Shown piece by piece: positions 18,390-27,407 of a DNA stretch of 64,000 nucleotides (position 1 is the stretch's first letter; each line of letters opens with the position of its first letter). Made by a program: the position numbers and the translations under genes. Location of the stretch: contig NZ_LPVY01000003.1 in assembly GCF_001613805.1 (NCBI RefSeq), positions 186,001 through 250,000 of the forward strand, written 5' to 3'. Origin of the DNA: Thalassospira lucentensis. Lineage in GTDB: Bacteria > Pseudomonadota > Alphaproteobacteria > Rhodospirillales > Thalassospiraceae. The notes below the pieces were generated by a model. The model did not search any database. It saw nothing but the letters and a program-made list of their open reading frames with translations, and was not told where the DNA came from.

Positions 18390-19223
18390 ATGTTCGACCC
18401 GAATTCTGTTTCAGAAGTCATTACAGCTGCCAAAGCTGCCGCAAAAAGCGATGCGGATACCGCGCGTCTGGCCATTTCTGTTCTTGATCTGACCAGTCTG
18501 AATGACGATGACACGGTCGAAAAGATCGAAGCACTGTGTGATCGCGCACAAAGCCCAGCAGGCAATACTGCCGCTGTTTGCGTTTACGCCCCTTTCGTCG
18601 AAACCGCATGGCGGGCACTGGGACAAAGCGGCGTTAAAACCGCAACCGTAGTCAATTTCCCGGCTGGTGGTACCAATGCGCAGCGTGTCGGCGACGAAAC
18701 CGCTGACGCAGTTGCCAAGGGTGCGGACGAGGTTGATCTGGTTCTGCCTTACAAAGCTTTTCTTGCCGGGGACATTCAGACCGTCATTGATGTGATTGAG
18801 GCAACCCGCATGGCTTGCGGCCCGATGACGACGATGAAGGTTATCCTTGAAAGTGGCGAGTTTGACGATCTTTCAAAGGTTTATGACGCAGCCCGCCTTG
18901 CGATCAAGCATGGTGCGAATTTCGTCAAAACATCGACCGGGAAGGTGCCGGTTGGCGCAACGCCCGAGGCCGCGGTGGCAATGATCACAGCCATCCGCGA
19001 CGCCCGCGAGGAAGATGGCCTTGCCTGCGGTTTCAAGGCATCTGGCGGTGTCAAAACAACCGATGACGCAGCACTCTTTCTTGCCATTGCGGACGAGATC
19101 ATGGGTGAAGGCTGGGCAGAGCCTGCAACGTTCCGCTTCGGTGCTAGCGGCGTCTTGACAGCCTTGTTGGAAACTTGCGGTATTGATCAGGCATCGGTAC
19201 CCAGAACGACTGGCAACTACTGA
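18390..19223 (+). CDS. deoC: Deoxyribose-phosphate aldolase
   Basis: Splits 2-deoxyribose-5-phosphate to glyceraldehyde-3-phosphate and acetaldehyde in deoxynucleoside catabolism. This 277-residue class I aldolase has the Schiff-base lysine at residue 180 in NFVKTSTGKVP, preceded by MKVILESGEFDD near 150 and followed by GFKASGGVKTTDDAA near 211. DLTSLNDDDTVEKIEALCDR near the N-terminus is typical of the longer E. coli-like DeoC. AAGGA is seven bases before ATG 18390. It is co-directional with deoB and separated from it by a small hairpin; a structured element lies upstream. Confidence 0.96.
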   Translation: MFDPNSVSEVITAAKAAAKSDADTARLAISVLDLTSLNDDDTVEKIEALCDRAQSPAGNTAAVCVYAPFVETAWRALGQSGVKTATVVNFPAGGTNAQRVGDETADAVAKGADEVDLVLPYKAFLAGDIQTVIDVIEATRMACGPMTTMKVILESGEFDDLSKVYDAARLAIKHGANFVKTSTGKVPVGATPEAAVAMITAIRDAREEDGLACGFKASGGVKTTDDAALFLAIADEIMGEGWAEPATFRFGASGVLTALLETCGIDQASVPRTTGNY

Positions 19224-19234
19224 GAATAATGACT

Positions 19235-19261
19235 ATCTGCCAATCAGCACGAATGGCAGAT
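19235..19261 (+). other. Hairpin between deoC and deoB
   Basis: ATCTGCCA (19235-19242) and TGGCAGAT (19254-19261) form a perfect 8-bp stem with an 11-base loop, ending just before the deoB ribosome site. It may adjust the relative expression of the two genes. Confidence 0.6.
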
Positions 19262-19280
19262 ACAGCTGAAGGAAGACGGA

Positions 19281-20504
19281 ATGGCGCGCGCCATCATCAT
19301 TGTTGCAGACAGTTTCGGTATCGGTGCAGCCCCGGATGCGGCCAAGTTTGGTGATCAGGGATCGGACACCTTGGGCCATATTGCAGAAAACTGCGCCAAG
19401 GGGCTGGCAGACAATGATATTCGTAAAGGTACCCTGAACATACCAAACATGACGGCACTGGGCCTTGGCGAAGCTGCCAGGGATGCAACCGGGCGTGTTC
19501 CGCCGGGGCTTGAGCATGGGGGTGCGATCATCGGGGCCTATGGCCACGCCAAAGAACTGTCCCGCGGCAAGGATACGCCAAGCGGACATTGGGAAATAGC
19601 CGGTGTTCCTGTTGATTTTGACTGGGGCTATTTTCCACTTGAAGTCCCGACCTTCCCCAAGGAGCTAACCGATGCCCTGATCGAACAGGCAAAACTGCCC
19701 GGCATTCTGGGCAATTGTCATGCGTCTGGCACGACGATCATTGCCGAGCTTGGTGAGAAACACATCAAAACCGGCATGCCGATTTGCTATACCTCGGCCG
19801 ATAGCGTGTTTCAGATTGCCGCCCACGAAGAGCATTTCGGCCTGGATCGATTGTACGAGGTTTGCGAGATCACCTTTAAACTGGTTGCGCCTTACAATAT
19901 TGGCCGTGTTATCGCCCGCCCGTTTGTGGGTAGCAGCCCTGCTGATTTCAAACGAACGGCAAACCGCCGCGACATTGCCATTCCGCCGCATAAACCAACC
20001 CTGCTGGATAAATTTAGCAAGGCTGGCGGGACGGTCATATCGGTGGGTAAAATTGCAGATATCTATGCGCAGCGCGGCATTTCAAAAAAGGTCAAGGCAT
20101 CGGGCAATATGGCCCTTTTTGACGCCATGATGACCGAAATTGATCTGGCCCCTGATAACAGCATCGTTTTCACCAATCTGGTCGATTTTGATATGGAATT
20201 CGGCCATCGTCGTGATGTACCTGGCTATGCCAACGCACTTGAAGAATTCGATGCCCGTATTCCCGAACTGCGTGCGGCGCTGAAACCCGGTGATCTGGTC
20301 ATCGTTACTGCCGATCACGGCTGTGACCCGACATGGCGCGGCAATGACCACACACGTGAGTTCGTGCCGATTATGGCGTTTGGTCCGGCCATTCAACCCG
20401 GTCCGATTGGCATGCGCGACAGTTTCGCTGATATCGGGCAAACCATTGCAGACCATCTTGGTATTGCGCCACTTGCGGCGGGTACTTCTTTCCTGAATGG
20501 ATAA
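19281..20504 (+). CDS. deoB: Phosphopentomutase
   Basis: Interconverts (deoxy)ribose-1-phosphate and -5-phosphate, feeding DeoC. A 407-residue member of the alkaline phosphatase superfamily. Metal ligands are visible in [13 protein letters not shown] (Asp near residue 8), the catalytic threonine in [12 protein letters not shown] near 95, and later ligands in [17 protein letters not shown] near 297 and [19 protein letters not shown] near 340. GGAAG precedes ATG 19281. The length is standard. Together deoC-deoB form the core of a deoxynucleoside salvage operon; no nucleoside phosphorylase is in view. Confidence 0.97.
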   Translation: MARAIIIVADSFGIGAAPDAAKFGDQGSDTLGHIAENCAKGLADNDIRKGTLNIPNMTALGLGEAARDATGRVPPGLEHGGAIIGAYGHAKELSRGKDTPSGHWEIAGVPVDFDWGYFPLEVPTFPKELTDALIEQAKLPGILGNCHASGTTIIAELGEKHIKTGMPICYTSADSVFQIAAHEEHFGLDRLYEVCEITFKLVAPYNIGRVIARPFVGSSPADFKRTANRRDIAIPPHKPTLLDKFSKAGGTVISVGKIADIYAQRGISKKVKASGNMALFDAMMTEIDLAPDNSIVFTNLVDFDMEFGHRRDVPGYANALEEFDARIPELRAALKPGDLVIVTADHGCDPTWRGNDHTREFVPIMAFGPAIQPGPIGMRDSFADIGQTIADHLGIAPLAAGTSFLNG

Positions 20505-20507
20505 AAC

Positions 20508-21194
20508 ATGAATTGGCAACTTGGACATAGCGAAGCATCGATGGCGGCGATCCGGATTGAGGCGATCATCGATACGGTATGTCCCTGGTGCTATATCGGC
20601 AAAAAGCGGCTGGAAAAGGCGCTCGCGCGCGAGCAATTGGACCACATGCCGATTACCTGGCGTCCATTCCTGTTAAACCCCGATATGCCAAATGGTGGTA
20701 TTGACCGGAAATTGTATCTTTCAGCCAAATTCGGTGGCACAGAAAGTGCAACCCGTGTCTACAAGGCGATCGAAGCTGCAGGGGCAGCCGTTGGGATCGA
20801 CTTCAATTTTGATGCCATTCGCCTGACACCGGACTCAACAGATTCCCATCGTCTGATCTATAAGGTTTGTGCCGAACGTCCCGCCGTCGGCAACGATCTT
20901 GTTGAAGACCTGTTCACCGCTTACTTCCTTGATGGACGCGATATTGGTGATCATGACGTTCTGTGCGAAATTGCCGTCTCCCATGGCGAGGACAGAAACG
21001 AAATCCTTGATTATCTTGGTGGTGATATGGATCGTGAATTCGTATCGCAGGAAAACCGTGTCGCCCATCAAATGGGGGTAACCGGTGTGCCCTGTTTCCT
21101 GTTTAATAGCCGCCATGCTCTGTCCGGGGCACAGGAACCCGATATCCTGCAACGTATGATCCGTCTGGCGCGCCAGGAAGAAACCCCCGTCTGA
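20508..21194 (+). CDS. DsbA-family oxidoreductase (FrnE-like)
   Basis: A 228-residue thioredoxin-fold protein with a helical insertion. The redox motif CPWC is at residues 25-28 in IDTVCPWCYIGKKRL, and the cis-proline loop is MGVTGVPCFLFN near 187-198. There is no signal peptide, so it is cytoplasmic like FrnE, a polyketide-related disulfide isomerase family. It begins three bases after deoB; a second ATG at 20541, which removes 11 residues, is an equally possible start. A terminator follows at 21215. The link to deoxyribose metabolism is positional only. Confidence 0.88.
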   Translation: MNWQLGHSEASMAAIRIEAIIDTVCPWCYIGKKRLEKALAREQLDHMPITWRPFLLNPDMPNGGIDRKLYLSAKFGGTESATRVYKAIEAAGAAVGIDFNFDAIRLTPDSTDSHRLIYKVCAERPAVGNDLVEDLFTAYFLDGRDIGDHDVLCEIAVSHGEDRNEILDYLGGDMDREFVSQENRVAHQMGVTGVPCFLFNSRHALSGAQEPDILQRMIRLARQEETPV

Positions 21195-21214
21195 CATACG
21201 CCTCATTCGGAAAG

Positions 21215-21250
21215 AAAAAGGCAGGTACCGTTTCCGGACCTGCCTTTTAT
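21215..21250. terminator. Bidirectional terminator between convergent frnE-like gene and mfd
   Basis: AAAAAGGCAGGT (ending 21226) and ACCTGCCTTTTAT (from 21238) form a 7-bp core stem, with A-rich and T-rich flanks suitable for both directions. Confidence 0.75.
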
Positions 21251-24200
21251 TTATGCCTTTGCCGCAATATCGGCCAAACGACGCATCAGACGCTTCAAAC
21301 CCTCCAGACGATCTGTCGGACCATCCCAACCAGCGGCATAGACGATCTTGTGATCCGGACGCAAACGTGCCACGCCAACCTGTTGCTGGATAAAACCAAC
21401 CAGACCGACCGGATTCGGGAATTCATTATTCCGAAGCGTGATCAACGCACCTTTGGGACCGGCATCGAGTTTTTCAACATTGGATGTCCGGCACCACTGT
21501 TTGATCGTGACCACATCCAGAAGATTTTCAACTTCCTTCGGCAATTTGCCGAACCGATCAATCATCTCGGCGGCGAACTGATCGACTTCCTCGCGTGAAC
21601 GTAATTCCGAGATACGACGATACAGACCAAGTCGCACACCAAGATCAGGCACATAGCGATCCGGTATCAGAACCGGCATTCCGACATTGATCTGCGGGAC
21701 GAAGGATGTCGCATCATCGGCTTCGATCTCTCCCTTGGCCTCTGCCACGGCTTCTTCGATCATTTGCTGATAAAGTTCGATCCCGACTTCCTTGATATGG
21801 CCCGATTGTTCCTCGCCAAGCAGGTTCCCTGCCCCACGAATGTCAAGGTCATGGCTGGCAAGATTGAAACCGGCGCCAAGACTGTCAAGCGTCTGCATGA
21901 CCTCAAGTCGCTTCAGCGCCGTTGCGGTGAGTTTCTTGCCATTCGGCAACGTCAGATAGGCATATGCACGCTGTTTTGATCGACCGATACGCCCGCGCAA
22001 CTGATAAAGCTGTGCCAGCCCGAACATGTCAGCACGATGGATGATCATGGTATTGGCGTTCGGAACATCGATGCCGGACTCAATGATGTTGGTCGCAAGC
22101 AACAAATCAAATTTGCGATCGGTGAAATCGGTCATCACCTGTTCGAGGTCGCGCGCGCCCATCTGACCATGTGCGACGTCAAACTTGATTTCAGGCACAA
22201 GCGTTTCAAGTTCTTTGGCAATCCGTCCAAGTTCATTGACCCGCGGACACACATAGAAGATTTGTCCCCCACGGTGACGTTCACGCAGGATCGCTTCGCG
22301 CACGACTACCGGGTCATAAGGCGTGATATAGGTCCGAACAGCCAGGCGATCGACCGGCGGTGTTGCAATAATCGAAAGTTCTTTAACTCCGGTCAGCGCA
22401 AGCTGCAATGTGCGCGGGATCGGCGTCGCCGTTAGCGTCAGAACGTGAACATCGGTTTTAAGCTCTTTCAGGCGTTCCTTGTGCTTTACGCCGAAATGCT
22501 GCTCTTCATCGATAGTCAGAAGCCCAAGGTCCTTGAACTTTACACCGTTACCCAAAAGCGCGTGCGTACCGCATACGATATCTACATGTCCGCTTTCAAG
22601 GTTGTCCTTGACCAGTTTGGCGTTCTTGCCGGTTACCAGACGCGATAGTTGTTCAACCCGGACCGGAAGCCCGTCAAAGCGCTGCCTGAAGGTCAGGTAA
22701 TGCTGCCGGCACAACAACGTTGTCGGGGCGACAATCGCAACCTGCTTGCCGGACATCACTGCGGCAAAGGCAGCACGCAATGCAACCTCTGTCTTACCAA
22801 AACCGACATCACCACACACAAGACGATCCATAGGTTTGCCCGCCGCGAGATCGTCCAGCGTATCACGAATGGCACGCGCCTGATCCTCGGTCTCTGCAAA
22901 CGGGAAACTTGCGCAGAACTCGTCATAACTACCTTCGGGGGCGGTCAAGGCCGCCCCTTTGCGCAGGTGGCGTTCGGCGGCAACCTTGATCAGCTTACCA
23001 GCCATATCACGGATACGTTCGCGCAGCTTGGCTTTGCGGGCTTGCCATGCAACACCGCCAAGCTTGTCAAGAATCGACAATCCCTCGTCGGAGCCATATC
23101 GCGACAGAACTTCAATATTCTCGACCGGAACAAAAAGCTTGTCCCCGCCGTCATATTCCAGTTCCAGACAATCGTGTGGCGCACCACCTGCGGTAACGGT
23201 CCGAAGACCAAGATAGCGACCGATCCCGTGATCAAGATGAACGACGAGGTCACCCTCTGAAATCTCGGATGCTTCCCGCAGGAAGTTTTCGGCCTTGCGA
23301 CGGCGTCCGCCCGGGCGGCTCATGCGGTCGCCCAGAATATCCTGTTCCGATAGGATCCAAAGGCCTTCGCGGCGGAAACCATGCTCTAGGTCAAGAATAA
23401 CAATGGCGAGCTGTTCCGGTGTCAGATCATCGGTGATGTCTTCCCAACATTCCGCGGTTACAACCTTGGCAACACCATGTTCGCGCAAGACGGAAACCAT
23501 ACGGTCACGTGATCCGTCAGAATAAGCCGCAATAACAACCTGCTGATTTTTCCCACGCTGGACAGAAATGAAATCGCGTAGCTCGTCATAAAGGTTAGTA
23601 TCGGCGCGTGCCCGCACATCACCAAAATCACGTCCCGGTCGTGCGCCCATATCAAAAACGGCACGCTCAGGACTCTCTTCCTCGTAATAGGGGGAAAGCT
23701 CAAGAACCGTGCGATCATTCAGCATCCGGTCAAATTCGGCCTGATCCAGATAAAGCCGTTCGGGTGGAACAGGTTTGTAAACATTGTCCCCCGAAAGCCC
23801 ACCGCCCTTTATGTTCAGGCGCGCCTGATAATAATCGTCAATCATCTCAAGGCGGTTTTCGATAACCTCGCCATATTGATGATCAAAACTGACCATTACA
23901 TCCGGCAGATAGGCAAAAACAGTGTCCATACCGTCGTGGAATAGCGGCAGCCAATGTTCCATGCCACCATATTTCAAGCCGTTACTGATCGACTCATAAA
24001 GTGGATCAGCTTGCGATACGACACCAAAAAGTTCGCGATATCCACTGCGGAACCGGGAAATGCTGTCCTGATCGAGGAACACTTCGCCAACGGGCAAAAG
24101 GGCGATTTCATTGATCCGTCCGACGGTACGCTGCGTTTCAACGTCAAATCGGCGAATACTTTCGATCTCGTCCCCAAAGAAATCAAGCCGCACGGGCTCT

Positions 24201-24748
24201 TTCATGCCGGGTGCAAAGATATCAACAATATCACCGCGAACCGCGTAATCACCTGGCTCCATAACCTGTTCGGCACGGTTATAGCCCATCCGGTCGAAAT
24301 ATCCGGTCAGATCGGCGCGCGAATGTTCCTGTCCTGACTTAAAGGTCAGTTTGCCATCCCGCATGACGTCGACCCGCGGAACCCGCTGCATGATCGCGGC
24401 CGCTGTTGCCAGAACAATACGTCCCTGCCCACTGGCCGGTTTGATATCCTCGGCCAGTGTCGTCAATGTTTCAACACGGCGTGCCGTTACTTCGGCAATC
24501 GGCGAAACCCGGTCGTAGGGCAAGCAATCCCATGCAGGCAGGGTTAAGACCTCGACCTCGCCCGCAAAGAAAGCAAGTGCCTCCGCAAGCTGGGCCATGC
24601 GCTTATCATCGCGCACGACATGCAGGATTGTTGAGTTGTTTACCGATGCATCCAGCAATTCACGCAGCAGCAAAGCGTCGGCACCCTCTGGCACGCCACA
24701 CAGCCGTTTGCGACCTTTAGTCGAAATAATTTCTTTTAATTTGCTCAA
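21251..24748 (-). CDS. mfd: Transcription-repair coupling factor
   Basis: Removes RNA polymerase stalled at DNA lesions and recruits UvrA. The 1165-residue protein has the expected order: UvrB-like N-terminal modules (about 1-350), RNA-polymerase-interacting domain (about 490-560, VHLDHGIGRYLGL), RecG-like helicase motor with Walker A GDVGFGKTEVALRAAF near 640 and DEEQHFGVKHKERLK near 745, the TRG motif region including RIGRSKQRAYAYL near 930, and a C-terminal D7 domain. The start is TTG at 24748, four bases after the sdhE stop, with a weak ribosome site, pointing to translational coupling. uvrA, its partner, is also in this window. Confidence 0.97.
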   Translation of the reverse strand: MSKLKEIISTKGRKRLCGVPEGADALLLRELLDASVNNSTILHVVRDDKRMAQLAEALAFFAGEVEVLTLPAWDCLPYDRVSPIAEVTARRVETLTTLAEDIKPASGQGRIVLATAAAIMQRVPRVDVMRDGKLTFKSGQEHSRADLTGYFDRMGYNRAEQVMEPGDYAVRGDIVDIFAPGMKEPVRLDFFGDEIESIRRFDVETQRTVGRINEIALLPVGEVFLDQDSISRFRSGYRELFGVVSQADPLYESISNGLKYGGMEHWLPLFHDGMDTVFAYLPDVMVSFDHQYGEVIENRLEMIDDYYQARLNIKGGGLSGDNVYKPVPPERLYLDQAEFDRMLNDRTVLELSPYYEEESPERAVFDMGARPGRDFGDVRARADTNLYDELRDFISVQRGKNQQVVIAAYSDGSRDRMVSVLREHGVAKVVTAECWEDITDDLTPEQLAIVILDLEHGFRREGLWILSEQDILGDRMSRPGGRRRKAENFLREASEISEGDLVVHLDHGIGRYLGLRTVTAGGAPHDCLELEYDGGDKLFVPVENIEVLSRYGSDEGLSILDKLGGVAWQARKAKLRERIRDMAGKLIKVAAERHLRKGAALTAPEGSYDEFCASFPFAETEDQARAIRDTLDDLAAGKPMDRLVCGDVGFGKTEVALRAAFAAVMSGKQVAIVAPTTLLCRQHYLTFRQRFDGLPVRVEQLSRLVTGKNAKLVKDNLESGHVDIVCGTHALLGNGVKFKDLGLLTIDEEQHFGVKHKERLKELKTDVHVLTLTATPIPRTLQLALTGVKELSIIATPPVDRLAVRTYITPYDPVVVREAILRERHRGGQIFYVCPRVNELGRIAKELETLVPEIKFDVAHGQMGARDLEQVMTDFTDRKFDLLLATNIIESGIDVPNANTMIIHRADMFGLAQLYQLRGRIGRSKQRAYAYLTLPNGKKLTATALKRLEVMQTLDSLGAGFNLASHDLDIRGAGNLLGEEQSGHIKEVGIELYQQMIEEAVAEAKGEIEADDATSFVPQINVGMPVLIPDRYVPDLGVRLGLYRRISELRSREEVDQFAAEMIDRFGKLPKEVENLLDVVTIKQWCRTSNVEKLDAGPKGALITLRNNEFPNPVGLVGFIQQQVGVARLRPDHKIVYAAGWDGPTDRLEGLKRLMRRLADIAAKA

Positions 24749-24752
24749 TGTT

Positions 24753-25028
24753 TTAACGTGCGTTGCTCAGTTCCTGAATCATGTGCAGCACATCGGTATC
24801 GTATTCTTCCGGTGCCGGTTCTTTACCCGTTGCCCATTTAAAGAAATCGGCATCGGGAACGTCATTCATCAGTGTTTCAAAACGTTCGAGTTGCGCCTCT
24901 GACAGGGTCGCGAGGTGTGCATCCATAAACCGGCCGATCAGGATATCGTTCTCCTTGGTGCCGCGATGGCCGCCGCGAAACAGCAACTTCTTGCGTCGTA
25001 CTTCAAGTTCTTTGCTGTCGATACTCAC
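24753..25028 (-). CDS. sdhE: SdhE-type FAD assembly factor for succinate dehydrogenase
   Basis: A small antitoxin-fold protein (formerly DUF339/YgfY) that promotes covalent flavinylation of SdhA. I place the start at GTG 25028 because AGGAG lies seven bases upstream; the frame runs on to 25100 without family similarity. The 91-residue protein shows the key RGGHRGTKEND motif (family RGxxE) near residues 18-28, followed by ILIGRFMDAHLATLSEAQLE. It is divergent from recG and directly upstream of mfd, a neighbourhood (recG-sdhE-mfd) common in alphaproteobacteria. Confidence 0.92.
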   Translation of the reverse strand: MSIDSKELEVRRKKLLFRGGHRGTKENDILIGRFMDAHLATLSEAQLERFETLMNDVPDADFFKWATGKEPAPEEYDTDVLHMIQELSNAR

Positions 25029-25173
25029 GTTCGATCTCCTGTCTTTTCTGGTCCCATGCCTTGGCACAAAACCAAAGGCACAGATTGTCTTTTGTGGCAT
25101 GGTTTGTACGGTAAATTCACCGATTGGTCCATGCTGTCATCCATCCAATTTGCATTGGCTCGTGACTTGTCGG

Positions 25174-25201
25174 TTGTCGCACGATAATTTTGTTGTATAC
25201 C
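25174..25201 (+). promoter_or_regulatory. Predicted recG promoter
   Basis: TTGTCG (25174-25179), a 16-base spacer and TATACC (25196-25201). The same -10 hexamer is used in the predicted uvrA promoter. Transcript start is expected near 25208, just before the LexA-like box. Confidence 0.5.
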
Positions 25202-25219
25202 CAGCACGTAAACCGATTT

Positions 25220-25234
25220 GTTCTATTAACGTTC
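25220..25234 (+). promoter_or_regulatory. Candidate LexA (SOS) box between recG and sdhE-mfd
   Basis: GTTC-TATTAAC-GTTC matches exactly the direct-repeat GTTC-N7-GTTC operator known for alphaproteobacterial LexA. It lies 28 bases before the recG start and about 190 before sdhE, a few bases downstream of the predicted recG transcript start, where bound LexA would block transcription. Confidence 0.6.
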
Positions 25235-25261
25235 TCATCTGAAAACTCAACGAAAACTGTC

Positions 25262-27349
25262 ATGCGTCCGGAAATTTTATTCCCGCTTTTTGCTGAAATC
25301 GACAGCCTGCCCGGTATTGGTCCGCGCCTGAAGCCTTTGCTCGCGCGGTTGATTGGTGGTGAGCATGTTGTCGATTTGCTCTGGCATCTGCCATCCGGGC
25401 TGATTGACCGGCGTTTTTCACCGCCGCTAACAGAAACAATTGACGGGTCGATTGTTACGCTTGATGTCTGGGTCGAACGCCATGACGCTCCGCCGAACCG
25501 CCGCCGTCCATATCGGGTAATTTGCAAAACCCAGAGTGGCCCGGTGGTTTTGGCATTTTTCAATGCGCGCGCCAAATACCTGAATGAAGTTTTACCAACA
25601 GGTGAAAAACGAATTGTATCGGGCAAAATTGATCACTATCGGGGCGAATATCAGATCACCCATCCTGACCGGATCGGGACCGAGGCCGAGCGCGAGGAAA
25701 TTCAGACGGTCGAGCCTGTTTATCCGATGTCTGCCGGTGTTACAGGTAAAACACTAACCAAATCGACCCGGGCAGCCCTGACAATGGTGCCAGAACTGCC
25801 GGAATGGCATGATCCCGCTTTACAGGCACGCCACAAATGGCCGAACCTGAAATCCGCCCTGCATCAGGTTCATAATCCTGAAAATGAGAGTGATCTGTCA
25901 CCTGACCACCCTGCCCGCAAGCGACTTGCCTATGATGAGTTGCTGGCAAATCAGCTTGCCCTTGCGCTTATCCGGGCCAAAATGCGTAAACTGGGCGGAA
26001 TATCGACAAAGGGTGATCGCCGTTTGCGCAAGGCGCTTGAAGCAGAACTGCCCTTTGCCATGACGGGTGCGCAGCAACGCGCCCTGAAAGACATTTACGA
26101 GGATATGAGCAGCAACGGTCGCATGTTGCGCCTGCTTCAGGGGGATGTTGGTTCGGGGAAAACGGTTGTCGCGCTGATGGCCATGCTGAACGCAATCGAA
26201 ACCGGTCGTCAGGCCGCATTAATGGCGCCGACAGAAATACTTGCCCGCCAGCATTTTGAAACCATTGCCCCCCTCCTGGAAAAGATCGGCGTGACCTGCG
26301 CCATCCTGACAGGGCGCGATAAAGGCAAAAGTCGCAAGATAGCACTTGAGGGCTTTGCCAATGGAACTTTTCAGGTTGCTGTTGGTACGCATGCGCTGTT
26401 CCAGGAAGACGTGCAGTTCCACGACCTGGCCTTTGCCGTTGTCGATGAACAGCATCGATTTGGCGTACATCAACGCCTTATGCTGGCTGGCAAAGGACAG
26501 GCAGTCGATGTCCTGGTCATGACCGCAACACCGATCCCCCGAACTCTGACCCTGACAGCGTTCGGGGATATGGAAGTATCGCGGCTGGACGAAAAACCGC
26601 CGGGACGAAAGCCGGTTGATACTCGTGTTCTACCTGCGGACAAGGTTGACGATGTCATATCAGGCATCGGTCGCGCCATGCGCACCGGGACCAAAATCTA
26701 CTGGGTTTGCCCCTTGGTCGAGGATTCCGAATTCCTCGATTTGCAGGCTGCAGAAGAACGGTATCGCATTCTGGTCGACCTGTTTGGCGAAAGCCGTGTC
26801 GGACTTGTCCACGGAAAAATGAAAGCCAAGGACAAGGATGCCGTGATGGAGCGCTTCGCCCACGGTGATCTGTCTATTCTTGTCGCGACAACGGTGATTG
26901 AAGTTGGGGTGAACGTGCCCGACGCAACAATCATGGTCATCGAACACGCCGAACGGTTTGGTCTGGCACAACTTCATCAGTTGCGTGGGCGGATCGGGCG
27001 CGGAGACGCGGCATCAACCTGCCTGCTGCTGTATGGTTCACCTTTAGGCGAGATTTCCAAAGCCCGTCTCAAGATCATGCGCGAGACAGAAGACGGCTTC
27101 ATCATTGCCGAGGAAGATCTTCGCTTGCGTGGTGCGGGCGAAGTTCTGGGCACCCGGCAAAGCGGATTGCAGGCCTATCGCCTTGCCAGTCTGGAAATGC
27201 ACGGTGATCTTCTGGCAATCGCCCGCGACGACGCCCGCCTGATTGTCGAACTTGATCCTGACCTGCAAAAGCCACGCGGAGAAGCATTACGGTTGTTGTT
27301 GTATCTTTTCGAACGCGACGAAGCCGTTCGCTATTTCCGATCAGGATAA
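25262..27349 (+). CDS. recG: ATP-dependent DNA helicase RecG
   Basis: Remodels stalled replication forks and Holliday-type branched DNA. Domains in order over 695 residues: N-terminal wedge/OB domain (about 60-150), helicase motor with Walker A QGDVGSGKTVVALMA near 295 and the DExH box VDEQHRFGVHQR near 393, motif VI QLRGRIGRGDAASTCLLLY near 580, and a C-terminal TRG-type hairpin region (LRLRGAGEVLGTRQSG). ATG 25262 gives the family N-terminus MRPEILFPLFAEIDSLPGIG; an upstream in-frame TTG at 25190 would add unconserved residues. No strong ribosome site precedes the ATG. A LexA-like box lies 28 bases upstream. Confidence 0.96.
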   Translation: MRPEILFPLFAEIDSLPGIGPRLKPLLARLIGGEHVVDLLWHLPSGLIDRRFSPPLTETIDGSIVTLDVWVERHDAPPNRRRPYRVICKTQSGPVVLAFFNARAKYLNEVLPTGEKRIVSGKIDHYRGEYQITHPDRIGTEAEREEIQTVEPVYPMSAGVTGKTLTKSTRAALTMVPELPEWHDPALQARHKWPNLKSALHQVHNPENESDLSPDHPARKRLAYDELLANQLALALIRAKMRKLGGISTKGDRRLRKALEAELPFAMTGAQQRALKDIYEDMSSNGRMLRLLQGDVGSGKTVVALMAMLNAIETGRQAALMAPTEILARQHFETIAPLLEKIGVTCAILTGRDKGKSRKIALEGFANGTFQVAVGTHALFQEDVQFHDLAFAVVDEQHRFGVHQRLMLAGKGQAVDVLVMTATPIPRTLTLTAFGDMEVSRLDEKPPGRKPVDTRVLPADKVDDVISGIGRAMRTGTKIYWVCPLVEDSEFLDLQAAEERYRILVDLFGESRVGLVHGKMKAKDKDAVMERFAHGDLSILVATTVIEVGVNVPDATIMVIEHAERFGLAQLHQLRGRIGRGDAASTCLLLYGSPLGEISKARLKIMRETEDGFIIAEEDLRLRGAGEVLGTRQSGLQAYRLASLEMHGDLLAIARDDARLIVELDPDLQKPRGEALRLLLYLFERDEAVRYFRSG

Positions 27350-27354
27350 AAACA

Positions 27355-27382
27355 AAGGGCGCTTGCAAATTGCAGCGCCCTT
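27355..27382. terminator. Bidirectional terminator between convergent recG and the DUF502 gene
   Basis: AAGGGCGCT (27355-27363) and AGCGCCCTT (27374-27382) form a 9-bp stem with a 10-base loop. It is six bases after the recG stop and 25 before the opposite stop. Confidence 0.75.
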
Positions 27383-27407
27383 CTCATTCTATAGATTTCA
27401 GGCCGCT

